Positions 9,660 through 19,300 of a stretch of DNA of 64,000 bases are shown here, one piece after another. The notes beneath the pieces were generated by a model. It searched no databases and was not told where the DNA came from. It saw only the letters and a program-made list of their open reading frames with translations. This DNA comes from G963677485 sp942492855 (GTDB taxonomy: Bacteria; Armatimonadota; HRBIN16). Where the stretch lies: the NCBI GenBank assembly GCA_942492855.1, contig OW818647.1:4836001-4900000 (forward strand). The letters run 5' to 3'. Position 1 is the stretch's first letter. Every line of letters starts with the position of its first letter. The position numbers were made by a program, and so were the translations under genes.

Positions 9660-10805
9660 ATGAAAGCCGCGTCTTGTATCTTATTATTACTCGCATGTGT
9701 CCTCTCCACCCCTGCTGTGCATCCCCAATCACAGCCAGTTGCCTCGCAGCCGGGTAAAGTGGTGGTGCCGATGATCTACGACAAGGCCTATAGCTATATG
9801 GATGGTATGGCCCTGGTGTCACGGAATAAACTGTGGGGTTATGTGGATAAAGCTGGACGCGAAGTCATCCCCTGCCGGTATGAAAGCTATTTCCCAACTG
9901 AAGGCTTTGCCGAGGGTCTGGCCTGTCTGGCTGAGGATACCTGGTTTGGTTTCTTGAATAAATCTGGGCAGCAGGTCATTCCGTTCGAGTACGATGAAGC
10001 GTGGCCGTTTAAGGACGGCTTCGCGATGGTGAAGCTGGATGACAAAAGCGGGTTCATCAACTGCGGGTTCATCAACAAACAGGGTCGTGTGGTCGTTCCA
10101 CTAAAGTATGATCTGGTGTTCCCATTTTCGAGTGGTATGGCTGCCGTCATGGCAAACGATCAATGGGGCTTTGTTGATACGAATGGTCGAGAAGTCATCC
10201 CGATGAAGTATCAAGAAGCCGATTCGTTCTCGGAAGGACTGGCCGCTGTGAGGCTAAACAAGCTGTGGGGTTTCATAGACACCAAGGCGCGAGAAGTCAT
10301 CCCATGTCAATATGAGCTGGTTGAGTCGTTCAAGGAGGGACTGGCGGGTGTAGTGACCGCCGGTAAGCTGGGGTTTGTGGACCCGTCTGGCCAATTGGTC
10401 GTTCCGATGAAATACACCTATACTTACCCGGGCGGACGATACTCGGAGGGCATGGCGGTGGTCTGCGCTAACAAGAAATGGGGATTCATAGACAAAAAGG
10501 GACGAGAAGTCGTTCCGCTGAACTACCTCGGAGCAGATGACTTTCATGAAGGTCTGGCGAAAGTGCAGCTTGCTGACAAATGGGGTTTCATTAACAAGAC
10601 CGGAGCGACCGTGATCCCGCATCGATATACGAACGCAAACTCATTCAGCGAAGGTCTTGCGGGCATCAAGCGCGACGGCAAATGGGGATATATTGACAAA
10701 ACTGGCCGCGAAGTCATCGCACCCACCTATGACGAGGCACTCAGTTTCCACGGCGGCCTGGCCGGTGTAAAACTCAATGGCAAGTGGGGCTTCATTAGCA
10801 AGTAA
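9660..10805 (+). CDS. Exported WG-repeat protein
   Basis: 381 residues with a signal peptide (MKAASCILLLLACVLSTPAV). The rest is about eight or nine tandem units of roughly 42 residues carrying the WG-repeat signature, for example KLWGYVDKAGREVIPCRY, QWGFVDTNGREVIPMKY and KWGYIDKTGREVI, each followed by a segment such as FSEGLA. WG repeats form beta-rich modules of poorly known function, thought to mediate protein contacts. One unit (DDKSGFINCGFINKQ) holds a short internal duplication. The start was chosen from GAGG about 11 bases upstream and the promoter at 9581-9610. The gene is monocistronic and ends in a hairpin shared with the convergent propeller gene. The family assignment is certain; the role is unknown. 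Confidence 0.85.
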   Translation: MKAASCILLLLACVLSTPAVHPQSQPVASQPGKVVVPMIYDKAYSYMDGMALVSRNKLWGYVDKAGREVIPCRYESYFPTEGFAEGLACLAEDTWFGFLNKSGQQVIPFEYDEAWPFKDGFAMVKLDDKSGFINCGFINKQGRVVVPLKYDLVFPFSSGMAAVMANDQWGFVDTNGREVIPMKYQEADSFSEGLAAVRLNKLWGFIDTKAREVIPCQYELVESFKEGLAGVVTAGKLGFVDPSGQLVVPMKYTYTYPGGRYSEGMAVVCANKKWGFIDKKGREVVPLNYLGADDFHEGLAKVQLADKWGFINKTGATVIPHRYTNANSFSEGLAGIKRDGKWGYIDKTGREVIAPTYDEALSFHGGLAGVKLNGKWGFISK

Positions 10806-10818
10806 CCGATGTGATTAA

Positions 10819-10847
10819 CTGGCACGGCAGCACCGCCACCGTGCCAG
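10819..10847. terminator. Hairpin between convergent genes
   Basis: A perfect 9-bp stem, CTGGCACGG with CCGTGCCAG, with an 11-base loop, sits in the 66-base gap between the stops of the WG-repeat and beta-propeller genes. No clear T-run follows in either direction. Confidence 0.45.
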
Positions 10848-10871
10848 GAAACAGACCATCTGTATGCCGGC

Positions 10872-12089
10872 TCACTGAGATTTCGGTGGTGTCCCTATGA
10901 TGCACGACATATCGATACTCCGAATGCCTGTATCAGCAAGGAGACGTGAACCTTTGGCTGTTTCAACCGGTTGAAGCCATAGTTTTTGCCACTCGGTGTC
11001 AAACCCCTGCGAAGAGCAACTGTGGCTACCGATCAGCATCGCAGCGATCGCAGGATCCCAGCCGATTAATGTGTGGGTATTGTCTTCTCCCGGCGAATTA
11101 CCGAGTGTAGTTTCCCATTTCGTGACCAACTTGGTCGCGGCCGTCTGCGAATCTGTCACCCAGAGTGTTTCAACGACCTCGGCATATACTCCACTTGATG
11201 TGGTTGCGTAAAGCACGGCGAGTCGGCGGCCATCTGTCGAAAAGGCCATCTCTCCTGACTGAAATCCATCAACCACTGGTATGGATAGTTTGTGCTGGAC
11301 ACGCCCTGCACTTGTGTGAACACTAAATCCGCCGTGATCTCCGATTACTATCTGTTTCCCGTTCGGGCTGATCACCGCTGTGAAGACACGGCCAGGATGC
11401 GTAAATGAGTGCTTCACCTTGCCTGTAACTGAAACGACCGTGATACGAGACGTGGAAACCTTCGGTTGATTGACGACCAGTATCCCAGATGAATCCATAC
11501 ACCATCGGGCCAATGTGAAATCCTGGATGCTAGATATCTTACGTGTTTTCCCGGTTGCTGCGTCATATACTAGAACAAACACATTACCCGTATCATAGTT
11601 CGTGATGCACTCCAACAACAACCTGCCTCTCGGTGACCATGCCGCGTATTCGAGACCCTCATGGTCGGTAATGGAGTATACCTTCTTTAAAGACCCGTTT
11701 GCCCGAGTCCATAACCAGTTGCCACCTTTAAACTGGCCAGTGACTTCTTCATCATTGATCACCGAATAATCGCTGCCCAGTTCCACATGAGTGACACCGG
11801 TTTTAGCATCTCGGATGGTGACGCCATCGCTTTCCAGCAACAGCAGAAGGTTCCCGTCTGCGGAAGGCAGCACATGCTCAATTCGCCCTCGGAAGCTCTT
11901 CGGAAGCACAGTGTGTGCGATCAACAGCTTCGCGTCGCCACCAGGGTAGTTCTGTTCATAAACATCAGCAGGGGCATCAGTGGCATCTCCACTCACCTTC
12001 ACATAGAACATGCTGCCAGAGGGTTCAGCGGCAAAAACATTAGTGGAGACATACGAAGAGAGCAGAATCAGGCAAAACAAGAAACGCAT
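10872..12089 (-). CDS. Exported WD40/TolB-like beta-propeller protein
   Basis: 405 residues from the ATG at 12089, which has GAGGTG 8 bases upstream and gives a clean signal peptide (MRFLFCLILLSSYVSTNVFA). The body shows seven or so propeller-like blades with recurring patterns such as HVLPSADGNLLLLLESDG, AAWSPRGRLLLE, TAVISPNGKQIVIGD and MAFSTDGRRLAVLY, typical of WD40/PD40 propellers. It probably folds as a periplasmic or surface scaffold; nothing points to an enzyme. It is downstream of the DUF11 cluster on the same strand but 135 bases away with its own ribosome site, so membership of that transcription unit is possible but unproven. Confidence 0.6.
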   Translation of the reverse strand: MRFLFCLILLSSYVSTNVFAAEPSGSMFYVKVSGDATDAPADVYEQNYPGGDAKLLIAHTVLPKSFRGRIEHVLPSADGNLLLLLESDGVTIRDAKTGVTHVELGSDYSVINDEEVTGQFKGGNWLWTRANGSLKKVYSITDHEGLEYAAWSPRGRLLLECITNYDTGNVFVLVYDAATGKTRKISSIQDFTLARWCMDSSGILVVNQPKVSTSRITVVSVTGKVKHSFTHPGRVFTAVISPNGKQIVIGDHGGFSVHTSAGRVQHKLSIPVVDGFQSGEMAFSTDGRRLAVLYATTSSGVYAEVVETLWVTDSQTAATKLVTKWETTLGNSPGEDNTHTLIGWDPAIAAMLIGSHSCSSQGFDTEWQKLWLQPVETAKGSRLLADTGIRSIDMSCIIGTPPKSQ

Positions 12090-12224
12090 GATGACACCTC
12101 GTTTAGGGTGGAGTTCTACGTTCCGCACAGGATGTGCTTTTCGGTCATCGAAGATCCGAGATCATACCCCTGAAGATGATCGGACAATGGTTCTCAAGAA
12201 GCCACACCATGTAACAACCTCAGC

Positions 12225-15200
12225 CTATTCCACCATCACCTGATAATAAACATTCCCCTGCCTGCCTGAGTTCAGCGCACCGGAAAACAGCCATTGTATC
12301 GCACCAGTGTCTCCTACATCAGGTGCAGTGATAGTGCATCCTGTCAGCGACGAAGGCAGAGGGTCATAGGAGGCTGAATAGTAGCTTGTGTAGTTTGGGG
12401 TGTAGTCATTTATGAGCAGATTTGAAATACTGCTTAGGCTCGTATTGGCATATTTAATGGTATACGTGATGATATCACCCGATGCAGCCCTGACTCGATC
12501 TACGCTCTTAAGGAGGGAAAGCCCGCTGTCTTTTGCCACGGTGGTGGTATCCGTGTGGGAGTATTCGATGACTAAAGGCGGGTTTGAGTTCACGTAGTTA
12601 AAGCTGGCCAGTATCGTCACTACGTGCTTCGCATTCATCGGTGCATTGGCCGGTACGAAAACACGCACCAGAATGGGTATCATCTGCTCACCACCGGTCA
12701 AGGACAACGGGCCAGTGATCAGCGGGTCTCCCACATCTATCACTCCGTTGTTGTTGGCGTCGAGGTAAAGCGCCTCGCTCCACGTGACCGACGATGGATT
12801 TGCCACGCGGCTTGTGGTGAATGTAAGCTGTCCTGCGGTATAGGCAACATACATATGGCTATAAGTGATCACGTTTCCTGGCATAGTGGTTTGCGAGCCG
12901 TCTGTAGTAAAAATGTTCGCCGCCACTGCACCGAATTGAAGCTGATTGTAGGTGGTCAGTGAGGAGTTGGTAAATGTAATAGACCCAGACGAACGATCAT
13001 ATACACCGCCGGAGTTGCCTATATATCCACCGGTTGAGATGTAGCTTATCAGATTTTTCGCTCTGATTATCACAGGCGTTGAATCCAAGACATATGGAAG
13101 CCATAGCATGTACTTGCCCGTGCTGTCCGTAGTAGTGGTGTCATAGACAGATCCGCCAAGGTCGGCAGCACTTACCGAGATGTTCGACAGGCCGTTTTCA
13201 CCACCATTCATCCGTCCATCGTTAGCTAACCCGCCACCAGCACCGTCGTCATTAAAAACATATCCCGATACGGTATTGCCATGAAACATCCCAAAGTTTT
13301 GGTTGAGCACATTACGTCCAGCCATAATGATGCCGGTGCGTGTCTGAGCCGGTGCTTCGGTGCCCATCCAGCCAGACGGCAGATAAGGTGTTTTATCTAC
13401 AATCGTCGAATTGTTGTCCAGAATCATCGAGTAGATTCCGTCAGGCACCCCGGAAAACTGGAAGGCCCCCGTCATTTCATTCACAGGCGATGTACTAATG
13501 ACCGAACCTGCAGCCGAAATCAGTTTCACCACTAGCCCGGTGATGCCATTCCCTACCTCACCCGATTCTAAACTGGAGCTATGGTTGGAGTCCTCATATA
13601 CAAATCCAAAGATACTGCTTCCGGCGGTACCGATGGTGTCCGTATCTGTCGCTGTGTTGTTTTCCAAATCGGGATCAGTCACACTGTCGAGAGCGGTGAT
13701 TGTCACCGTGTTGACAAGGTTTCCGCTCGCTGCAGCACTCACCGTACCCTTAATGGTCAGTGTGATCAACTGGTCGGTCAATAATGCTAGTCCGTTCCAA
13801 GTGCCATTCGTTTCGTTATAGACTCCAAATGATGGCTTAAAGGTTGGGTTAAGCAATGCCGCAGGCAGCGTCTCAACGACTTTCAGGCTTCGGACGACGC
13901 TGGTTCCCAGGTTTTTCACGGTAACGACATATTCGACCGTGTCGCCAGGAAGTGCTGATGTGCGTTCATCAGTCTTTGTCACCAATAAATCAGCTTGAGG
14001 CACCAATGTGTCCGTATCGGATGCTGTGTTGTTGGCCATATTGGTGTCTTGGATGCCAGGAGAAGGAGACAGCACTACCGACAAGGTCAGTGGATCGGCT
14101 GCCGTGGGATCAACAGTCCCGTTTGCTGTCAAAGTGATGCTTTGCCCAGACGTTAAGTAGATTCCCGTCCAGTTTCCTGTCGCAGCATCATAAGTACCGG
14201 TACTTGCTGTGTATGTCACGCCAGAAAATGTCTGAGGTATGTTCGGTGATACGACACAACTAATTACGGCATCTGGTCCGTTGTTTGTCACAGTAATGAT
14301 ATAGCTGTTCGAAGCACCAGGAGCCAACGTGGTCTTACCATCGTCTATCAGCACACTCAGATCGGCTTGAACCGGTGGGTTAGTGACAATCGCGTTAATT
14401 GAAGGTGCAGGGTTCGCGCTCCCATCAGGGTCTACGGTGGCCGTGTTTGTGATGATCACAGGCGGATTGGGGCCAATTGTGACGTTGAATGTCACAGTTG
14501 CCTGTTCACCAATATTAATCTGGCCAGCCGGTCGCCCTGTGCTGTTCACCATTGACTCGACAGTAAATGGCATCTTGCCACTTTTATCTGCTACGGCCGT
14601 GCCATTTAGTCTGGTGCTGCCCAGCACGTAGTTAGTGCCGGTAGGAATTTGGTCAATCAGTGTGGTTCCCGCACTGTTTACTGTGCCCGTATTCTGCACA
14701 GTAATGGTGTATGTCACAACCTGACCAGAGATGGCCTTGCCCGGTGGGTTAGCTGTCTTCTGGGCTTGTATGCGGGGCAACCCCGTGACCGTGGTATTTG
14801 ACGTCACTGTGCCGCTGTTGGTGGGGAAATTGGGGCAGCTTTGGTACTCATATGTCCATGACCCACTGTTTTGAAACTGGGCGACAGATGGCTGCACAGG
14901 GATAGAATTAACTTGTACTTTGAGGGAGACTGTCACCAGTGATCCAGCGGCGATGGTGCCAAGGGCTACCCCCACAGTGGGATCAGCGGCAGGCTGCGCG
15001 ACACCATTGATGGTAAATGAACCAGGCACAACCGATGTTCCTTGAGGTATTATATCTGTAAAAACCACATTGGTGGCGTCTGCGGTTCCCGTCGTATTGT
15101 CCAGTTTTACGGTGTAGGTCAGCGTATCGCCAATATAAGTTGTAGTCTTGTCTACCGTTGTGACCGCGGTGGGAAAGGACGGGGCGCCCACGTCAATCTG

Positions 15201-16283
15201 AAGCCCAATCGACGTGATGATATAACGGTCACCAGTGGTGGTTCCTTTGGCATATGCCGCGCTCATACCATTCTGCATCCTGGCTGAAACATTCACATTG
15301 GTGATGTCCCACCCCTGGCGTGCACCACTAGTCGCACCTCCCGGTGTGTGGTTGGTAGTCCCAAATGAGCCCGATGTATCCCGTGTGCCATCATCCTTGT
15401 TTATCTGTGAGCAGAAGAAGTTACTCAGTGGGTTGTTGGGACCGGAGACGGCTGCCATCGTAGTGGTCGTAGGTCCGAACTGCATCTGGTCACCGGTGAT
15501 GTTGCTATCACCTTCTATTGCACTTACCATCATGCGGGCGTTAATGGGCCCGACCCTGGGTGTGCAGAACCCGGTCACCGATGATACAGGACTAGCAGAC
15601 GAGTTAGTCAGCTCCCCACCCACAAAAATCGTCATGTTACGAGCAGGCAATGTAGGGTTACCATAGACTACCGCCAGTGTCCAGCCGGCAGCATTGGCAC
15701 TATTTTCAGCAGCTATGGAAGTTCCAGGCACACGCCCTGTTGTGTATACGCCTGCACCACCACTTTTCACCATGCTTGTGACATCGGCCGAACGCACATA
15801 GTAATTGTCGCCTGTTAAAGTGGTCGCACTTGCGGAATCAGGGCTGACGGTAAACGTGCCGAGTGGTGTGGCGAACGAAACAGCGTTGTTTATACTGGTC
15901 GTGAGGTTCTGCGTGCCGTATCGGTAACTGCCGCCCCAGATGAGTTCTGCATATAAAACCGTGCTGCCCGCAGGTATAACAAGAGTTGCTCTGGAGGAGT
16001 CCTTAGTCCAGTCCAGTGTTGTGCCCGACGGGTAAGTATTCACCTTCAGACTGGTATCTGTAGTGATCAGCGCGCCGATGGAGCCATTAGTGCCTGGGGT
16101 GTTGGCTCCAGTGGCTTTTGCTAAACCGAGAGTGTTGCCAGTGTATGTCATCGCGCCGTTGGCGATGGTGGTGAACCGCTTAACATAGACTGCTTTTACC
16201 GGAAGGCTGATGATAAAGATGCAAAATAATAGTGCTGCCAGGTAGAACCAGGTTAAACTTGTTCGATTGTGTGTAGTAGTCAT
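12225..16283 (-). CDS. Large DUF11/SdrD_B-repeat surface protein
   Basis: 1352 residues and the last gene of a four-gene exported-protein cluster. A signal peptide (about 8-32) precedes an N-terminal domain of about 340 residues (LLYAELIWGGSYR-type strands and VRSADVTSMVKSGGAG) that resembles the DUF3344-like heads of prokaryotic surface proteins. DUF11 beta-sandwiches follow from about 380 (VDKTTTYIGDTLTYTVKLDN, QKTANPPGKAISGQVVTYTI, VTKTDERTSALPGDTVEYVV). Two SdrD_B/Cna-B-like modules come next (SIFGFVYEDSNHSSSLESGE and VSGYVFNDDGAGGG). The protein ends in a DUF11 domain (LLKSVDRVRAASGDIITYTI) resembling the end of the 885-residue neighbour. No LPXTG or barrel is present, so attachment must be indirect. 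GGGAA precedes the ATG. Confidence 0.75.
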   Translation of the reverse strand: MTTTHNRTSLTWFYLAALLFCIFIISLPVKAVYVKRFTTIANGAMTYTGNTLGLAKATGANTPGTNGSIGALITTDTSLKVNTYPSGTTLDWTKDSSRATLVIPAGSTVLYAELIWGGSYRYGTQNLTTSINNAVSFATPLGTFTVSPDSASATTLTGDNYYVRSADVTSMVKSGGAGVYTTGRVPGTSIAAENSANAAGWTLAVVYGNPTLPARNMTIFVGGELTNSSASPVSSVTGFCTPRVGPINARMMVSAIEGDSNITGDQMQFGPTTTTMAAVSGPNNPLSNFFCSQINKDDGTRDTSGSFGTTNHTPGGATSGARQGWDITNVNVSARMQNGMSAAYAKGTTTGDRYIITSIGLQIDVGAPSFPTAVTTVDKTTTYIGDTLTYTVKLDNTTGTADATNVVFTDIIPQGTSVVPGSFTINGVAQPAADPTVGVALGTIAAGSLVTVSLKVQVNSIPVQPSVAQFQNSGSWTYEYQSCPNFPTNSGTVTSNTTVTGLPRIQAQKTANPPGKAISGQVVTYTITVQNTGTVNSAGTTLIDQIPTGTNYVLGSTRLNGTAVADKSGKMPFTVESMVNSTGRPAGQINIGEQATVTFNVTIGPNPPVIITNTATVDPDGSANPAPSINAIVTNPPVQADLSVLIDDGKTTLAPGASNSYIITVTNNGPDAVISCVVSPNIPQTFSGVTYTASTGTYDAATGNWTGIYLTSGQSITLTANGTVDPTAADPLTLSVVLSPSPGIQDTNMANNTASDTDTLVPQADLLVTKTDERTSALPGDTVEYVVTVKNLGTSVVRSLKVVETLPAALLNPTFKPSFGVYNETNGTWNGLALLTDQLITLTIKGTVSAAASGNLVNTVTITALDSVTDPDLENNTATDTDTIGTAGSSIFGFVYEDSNHSSSLESGEVGNGITGLVVKLISAAGSVISTSPVNEMTGAFQFSGVPDGIYSMILDNNSTIVDKTPYLPSGWMGTEAPAQTRTGIIMAGRNVLNQNFGMFHGNTVSGYVFNDDGAGGGLANDGRMNGGENGLSNISVSAADLGGSVYDTTTTDSTGKYMLWLPYVLDSTPVIIRAKNLISYISTGGYIGNSGGVYDRSSGSITFTNSSLTTYNQLQFGAVAANIFTTDGSQTTMPGNVITYSHMYVAYTAGQLTFTTSRVANPSSVTWSEALYLDANNNGVIDVGDPLITGPLSLTGGEQMIPILVRVFVPANAPMNAKHVVTILASFNYVNSNPPLVIEYSHTDTTTVAKDSGLSLLKSVDRVRAASGDIITYTIKYANTSLSSISNLLINDYTPNYTSYYSASYDPLPSSLTGCTITAPDVGDTGAIQWLFSGALNSGRQGNVYYQVMVE

Positions 16284-16387
16284 AATGTTGTTCCCTGTGT
16301 GTATGCGCTCGGGTTGTTACCACTACCCACGAGCTCCATTAATCCGTGACGGTGATGCCTCATTGCAGACCAGCCCATCATATTCAC

Positions 16388-19300
16388 TTAAGGTGCCTTA
16401 GCAGAACTGGGTGTAGGTTGGGCACCAGCACTGGCTTCACGGCCTGCCCCAAGCAGAGCCTCATCAAACTTAAAGCGCAAACGCATGTAAGGCCCTTTAC
16501 CTGTGTAGTTTCCATTTGACAAATGCTCATCATCAAATCCAGTGAAGTTATATCCTGCACTCAGCCACACATTTCGATGCATCAACAGGCCGGCTTCCAG
16601 CCCGATACTACCTATGCTGTCATCGAATAAGTCATTCCAATAGATGCCGGAGATTAATGATAGTTGCAGCCGCTTGGACGCATTGTAGCTCAATCGCTCC
16701 TGCATCAGCATCGCTTTTGACGATGACGATATCGGACCTAATGTATTGTCGGTCAAACGCAAAGCCAAATGCGTGCCGCTTTCAAATGAAGCCGATGGCT
16801 GGTAGTTAATGTCTGTGGAGACAATATGCGATAGTTCGCGTCCGTTGTCTGGCGCAACACCTCCGTTGTCATATCTCAGCTCGTACTTGGCTAACCCGTT
16901 CCACTTATCACTCTCAGCCCCGCGGTATGCCAGTCCCATCAGCATCCTGGCCTGGGTTTGTGTGTTGAGGTCCGAGTTTGACACCTGAACGATGCCCTTA
17001 CCTAGCATGGTCCAATCGTTAGACAGTTTCACGGCTGACCCGATCGATGTCATCCAACTGCTATTGCCTGCATTCGTCCGATATTCCACTCGCGCCGTGC
17101 CCTTCCAATTAACATTGCGGGTGTATTCCAAAGCACCAGTAATTGCGGTGGATGCGGTCTTAGTTTTACCATCCACAGGTTCGATGCGTTCAAGGCTGGC
17201 ATTCACGCGCACGCCCTGCCGCAACTCCCATTGGTTACGCAAGCCTATAGCGGCCTCAGTCTCCCGTCCAGAGAAGGCGTCTCGCGCCCGGTACTCACTG
17301 AACACATGGGCTGATCCTAAATAATCGGTGTCGATACCGATGACCGATGTCTGTTGGGTCTGGTTTGCATTCAACAGGTAACGTCCTGTCAATGTCGAGT
17401 TCAACTCGTGGCGGGCGTATAACCGCCCTCGATTGGCAAATAGATATTCACCACCCAGAGCCAGCACATTTCTTTCAGAATCACTTATGTCCTGTTCATA
17501 TTCGGTATATATCGTCGCGGATGGCACCTGAGGAACCAGCGCAGTAACTTTTGCCCGGAAACTCGTAAAATTGATGGCAGGATCGGTAGTCTCACTGGTG
17601 GGCAGTTGGGTCCTTGTCTCTTCCGCATGTCGAACCCCAAGCTCCAGGCGGAGCTCTGGTGTAATCGACTTCTCCACACTTGCATACATACCGGTGCGGT
17701 TACTGCCCATCGACCGGTCTTCCGACTGAATGGCTTCTGCCACGTAGCGCGTATGCTGATTTTGCAGATAAGTGATTTTGGATGATATCTCTGTGCGGCC
17801 TTTACTAATGGCTGAGGCTGTGTTGTCAAACGCCAAATCCGTGTTTGCAGCCATGATGCGCGCCTGTATCTTGTCTGATTCCTGCGTATACTCAATACGC
17901 TGACCTAACCCCTTGCCTAGCAAATCGCTAGATGTTTGTGCCAATTCACCCGTAAGTTTTGAATTGGGTGTGAGTTGCCACTCTGCCGAAACACCGGTCA
18001 TCGTCCAGGCATTATCAGGCACATCCGCACTCACATATGAGGCAGTTAGCGATAGATTCTTCCTCAAGCTGATCCGGCCGTCCACTCCAGCCGTCCAGTA
18101 TTTAGGGCCTCCTGCATCCACTTCGCATGTTACGCGGATAGAGACAGGATTCAAGTTGGCGTCAAAGCTTGGAACCGGCGTCTTGAAGAGCACGGTTTGA
18201 CGGTCTCGATCGATCGTATAGTCAAACAGCCTTGTCATGGGGGTGGTTTTCAGTATCACTGATGGCTGGTTTCTATCTCGCACCAGTATCTCCACCCTCT
18301 CGCTGTTTTCGACAATCTCACCAGAACCCAGGCTGTATGGGCCTGAGGTTCCATTCGCCAATACCTCAAAGATATTTTGTCGCGTGCTGTCATAGCTGGT
18401 GAAGAAGTTGACTGCATTCGCACCCTGTTCGTAATGGCTCATCACGCCGGTGAGGCTGCGGTTGTAGTTACTCAGGTTTCGACTGCTGTCAGAGCTGCTA
18501 GTAGAAAAGTCACCATACATCAGGAACGACTGGCGGTTCTCAAGCCTCAGATAGGTCTCTTGAGACGTCTGAGCGTCGTATCCTTTGATCGACGAATCGC
18601 CATAGACCGGATAAAACTCATCGGGCTGGATATCCCTGAACAGCCTGCCATGTGCGCTTTTGTTAGATTGATACGACAGAGTCAGCAGTGTGTCATCAGT
18701 CACGCGACCCTTCATGAACAGCGAGGCCTGACTGTGGCTCAGCGTTGTGGACTGGTTCTGTGCCACACCCAGGTCGACAACCCCTACCGCCATCAGTGGA
18801 CGCAAATTCGGCAGGAACTCCATCCTCGCGCTGCCGGAAAGCAGCCCGCTGCTGACTCGCAGGGTGGTCACACTGGCCTCATGCGGGGGCAGCAGCTCAT
18901 ACTTGGCCTCACCACCGTCCAGGAAGACCTGCACACCGGGTTCCTGAGGGTTGAGGTCCTGCACGTTCCATTCGGCGCCGTCGCTCTCAAGCGTCAGTGG
19001 AATGCGTGTTTGCACGAGCATGCCATCCGAATCGGTCATCCGAACAGTAACAGGGACAGGTGTCATACCGTCTGCCACCTGCTTTTCGGCCTGAGGCACA
19101 ACACTGATCTTACTCAATAGACCTGAGGTCACCACGTTAATTTTCGCCTCACCACGGTCATTGCCCATGCTGTCACGCTGCGTCACCATGATGGAGTTAT
19201 TTCCTGGCTTGAATTCGATACCGATAAACTCCCACACCTCGATATTTTTGATGAAATAGGTGTGTTTGGCACCAACCTGGCTGTCGGAAATCTCCTTGCC

